From: Vibrio zhugei
GTDB taxonomy: Bacteria; Pseudomonadota; Gammaproteobacteria; Enterobacterales; Vibrionaceae
Assembly: GCF_003716875.1 (NCBI RefSeq)
Contig: NZ_CP033078.1
Location: forward strand, 1,488,001-1,552,000
Length of the DNA stretch: 64,000 nucleotides
Direction: 5' to 3'
The notes below the pieces were generated by a model that was not told the DNA's origin, ran no database searches, and was given only the letters and a program-made list of their open reading frames with translations. Shown here piece after piece: positions 63,817 to 64,000 of the stretch. The position numbers and the translations under genes were made by a program. How positions within the stretch are numbered: the stretch's first letter is position 1; every line of letters begins with the position of its first letter.

Positions 63817-64000
63817 ATGTCTGCAATCTCAAATTACAAAACACAATTTATTATTATGATTTTTAGCGCGGTTGCGCTAAGCGGTATTCTGCTAGGTTTT
63901 GATACTGCCGTCATGTCGACGATCATCGCATCCGTATCGACTCAATTCCAATTAGATTCTCTCAGTTTATCTTGGGCAATGCTTAATATTGGAATTGGCG
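63817..64000 (+). CDS. MFS sugar transporter, N-terminal part (runs off window)
   Basis: 61 codons from the ATG at 63817, preceded by AAAAAAGGAG. The first membrane segment carries LLGFDTAVMSTIIA, the sugar-porter motif (LFGYDTAVISG in XylE or AraE types). The substrate cannot be told from this fragment. Confidence 0.85.
   Translation, partial: MSAISNYKTQFIIMIFSAVALSGILLGFDTAVMSTIIASVSTQFQLDSLSLSWAMLNIGIG

Overview
The window reads as chromosomal DNA of a marine gammaproteobacterium of the genus Vibrio. Hcp is close to the 172-residue V. cholerae Hcp as I remember it. The gene order queC, queE, precorrin-2 dehydrogenase, aapJQMP, yccA, tusE, yccX, rlmI is a Vibrio-like core arrangement. HrpA, AzoR, a DUF2760/Hsp70 gene set and many two-domain signalling proteins fit the same group. 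I see no tRNA, rRNA, CRISPR array or replication origin.

Region 1 (1-12950) is a type VI secretion (T6SS) auxiliary island on the minus strand: a sigma54-type promoter, hcp, vgrG, a DUF4123 adaptor and a LysM effector. Facing the effector's 3' end on the plus strand is a lipoprotein with a formylglycine-generating-enzyme-like fold, which I propose as immunity protein. Beyond it lies a second copy of the 3' half of vgrG, the adaptor and the effector, running off the window. Two IS30-family elements in opposite orientation have cut vgrG (19 residues from its end) and the effector (after residue 640). Both genes can be rebuilt in frame by removing the elements and one copy of a 2-bp target duplication (aa/aa, and gc/ac with one mismatch).

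Region 2 (13.3-46 kb) is mostly core. It holds a small beta-barrel protein, hrpA, azoR, a PhoD-like phosphatase, a TerB-like protein and a DEDDh exonuclease. Next come a DUF2760-Hsp70-Hsp70 set, two diguanylate cyclases (one cotranscribed with an NMT1-type binding protein), queC/queE, yidA, a siroheme enzyme and the aap amino-acid ABC operon. It ends with a YccA-like protein, tusE, yccX, rlmI and a divergent NiCoT-like membrane protein.

Region 3 (46-56.3 kb, minus strand) is the most interesting. It is a compact set of eight genes that looks like an organophosphate, perhaps inositol-phosphate, acquisition system. It encodes an ABC importer of the Fe3+/sugar-phosphate (Afu/Fbp) class, an inositol-monophosphatase fused to a dual-specificity-phosphatase domain, a LacI-type repressor, a KdgM-like porin, a periplasmic histidine acid phosphatase and a divergent S-adenosylhomocysteine-hydrolase-like protein. 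A perfect 16-bp palindrome with a central CG lies just upstream of the first gene and is a good candidate LacI operator. The proposed logic is: porin admits an anionic phosphorylated substrate, the phosphatase trims it, the ABC importer takes it up, and the fused phosphatase finishes it in the cytoplasm. The substrate is inference.

Region 4 (56.4-64 kb) contains debris and sensing or osmotic genes. An acetyltransferase gene is split by an IS256-family element with an 8-bp target duplication, and that element's own transposase is frameshifted. There follow an HTH regulator with a 2TM domain, another acetyltransferase, a chemoreceptor whose signalling domain is truncated, a BCCT osmolyte transporter and the first 61 codons of an MFS sugar transporter.
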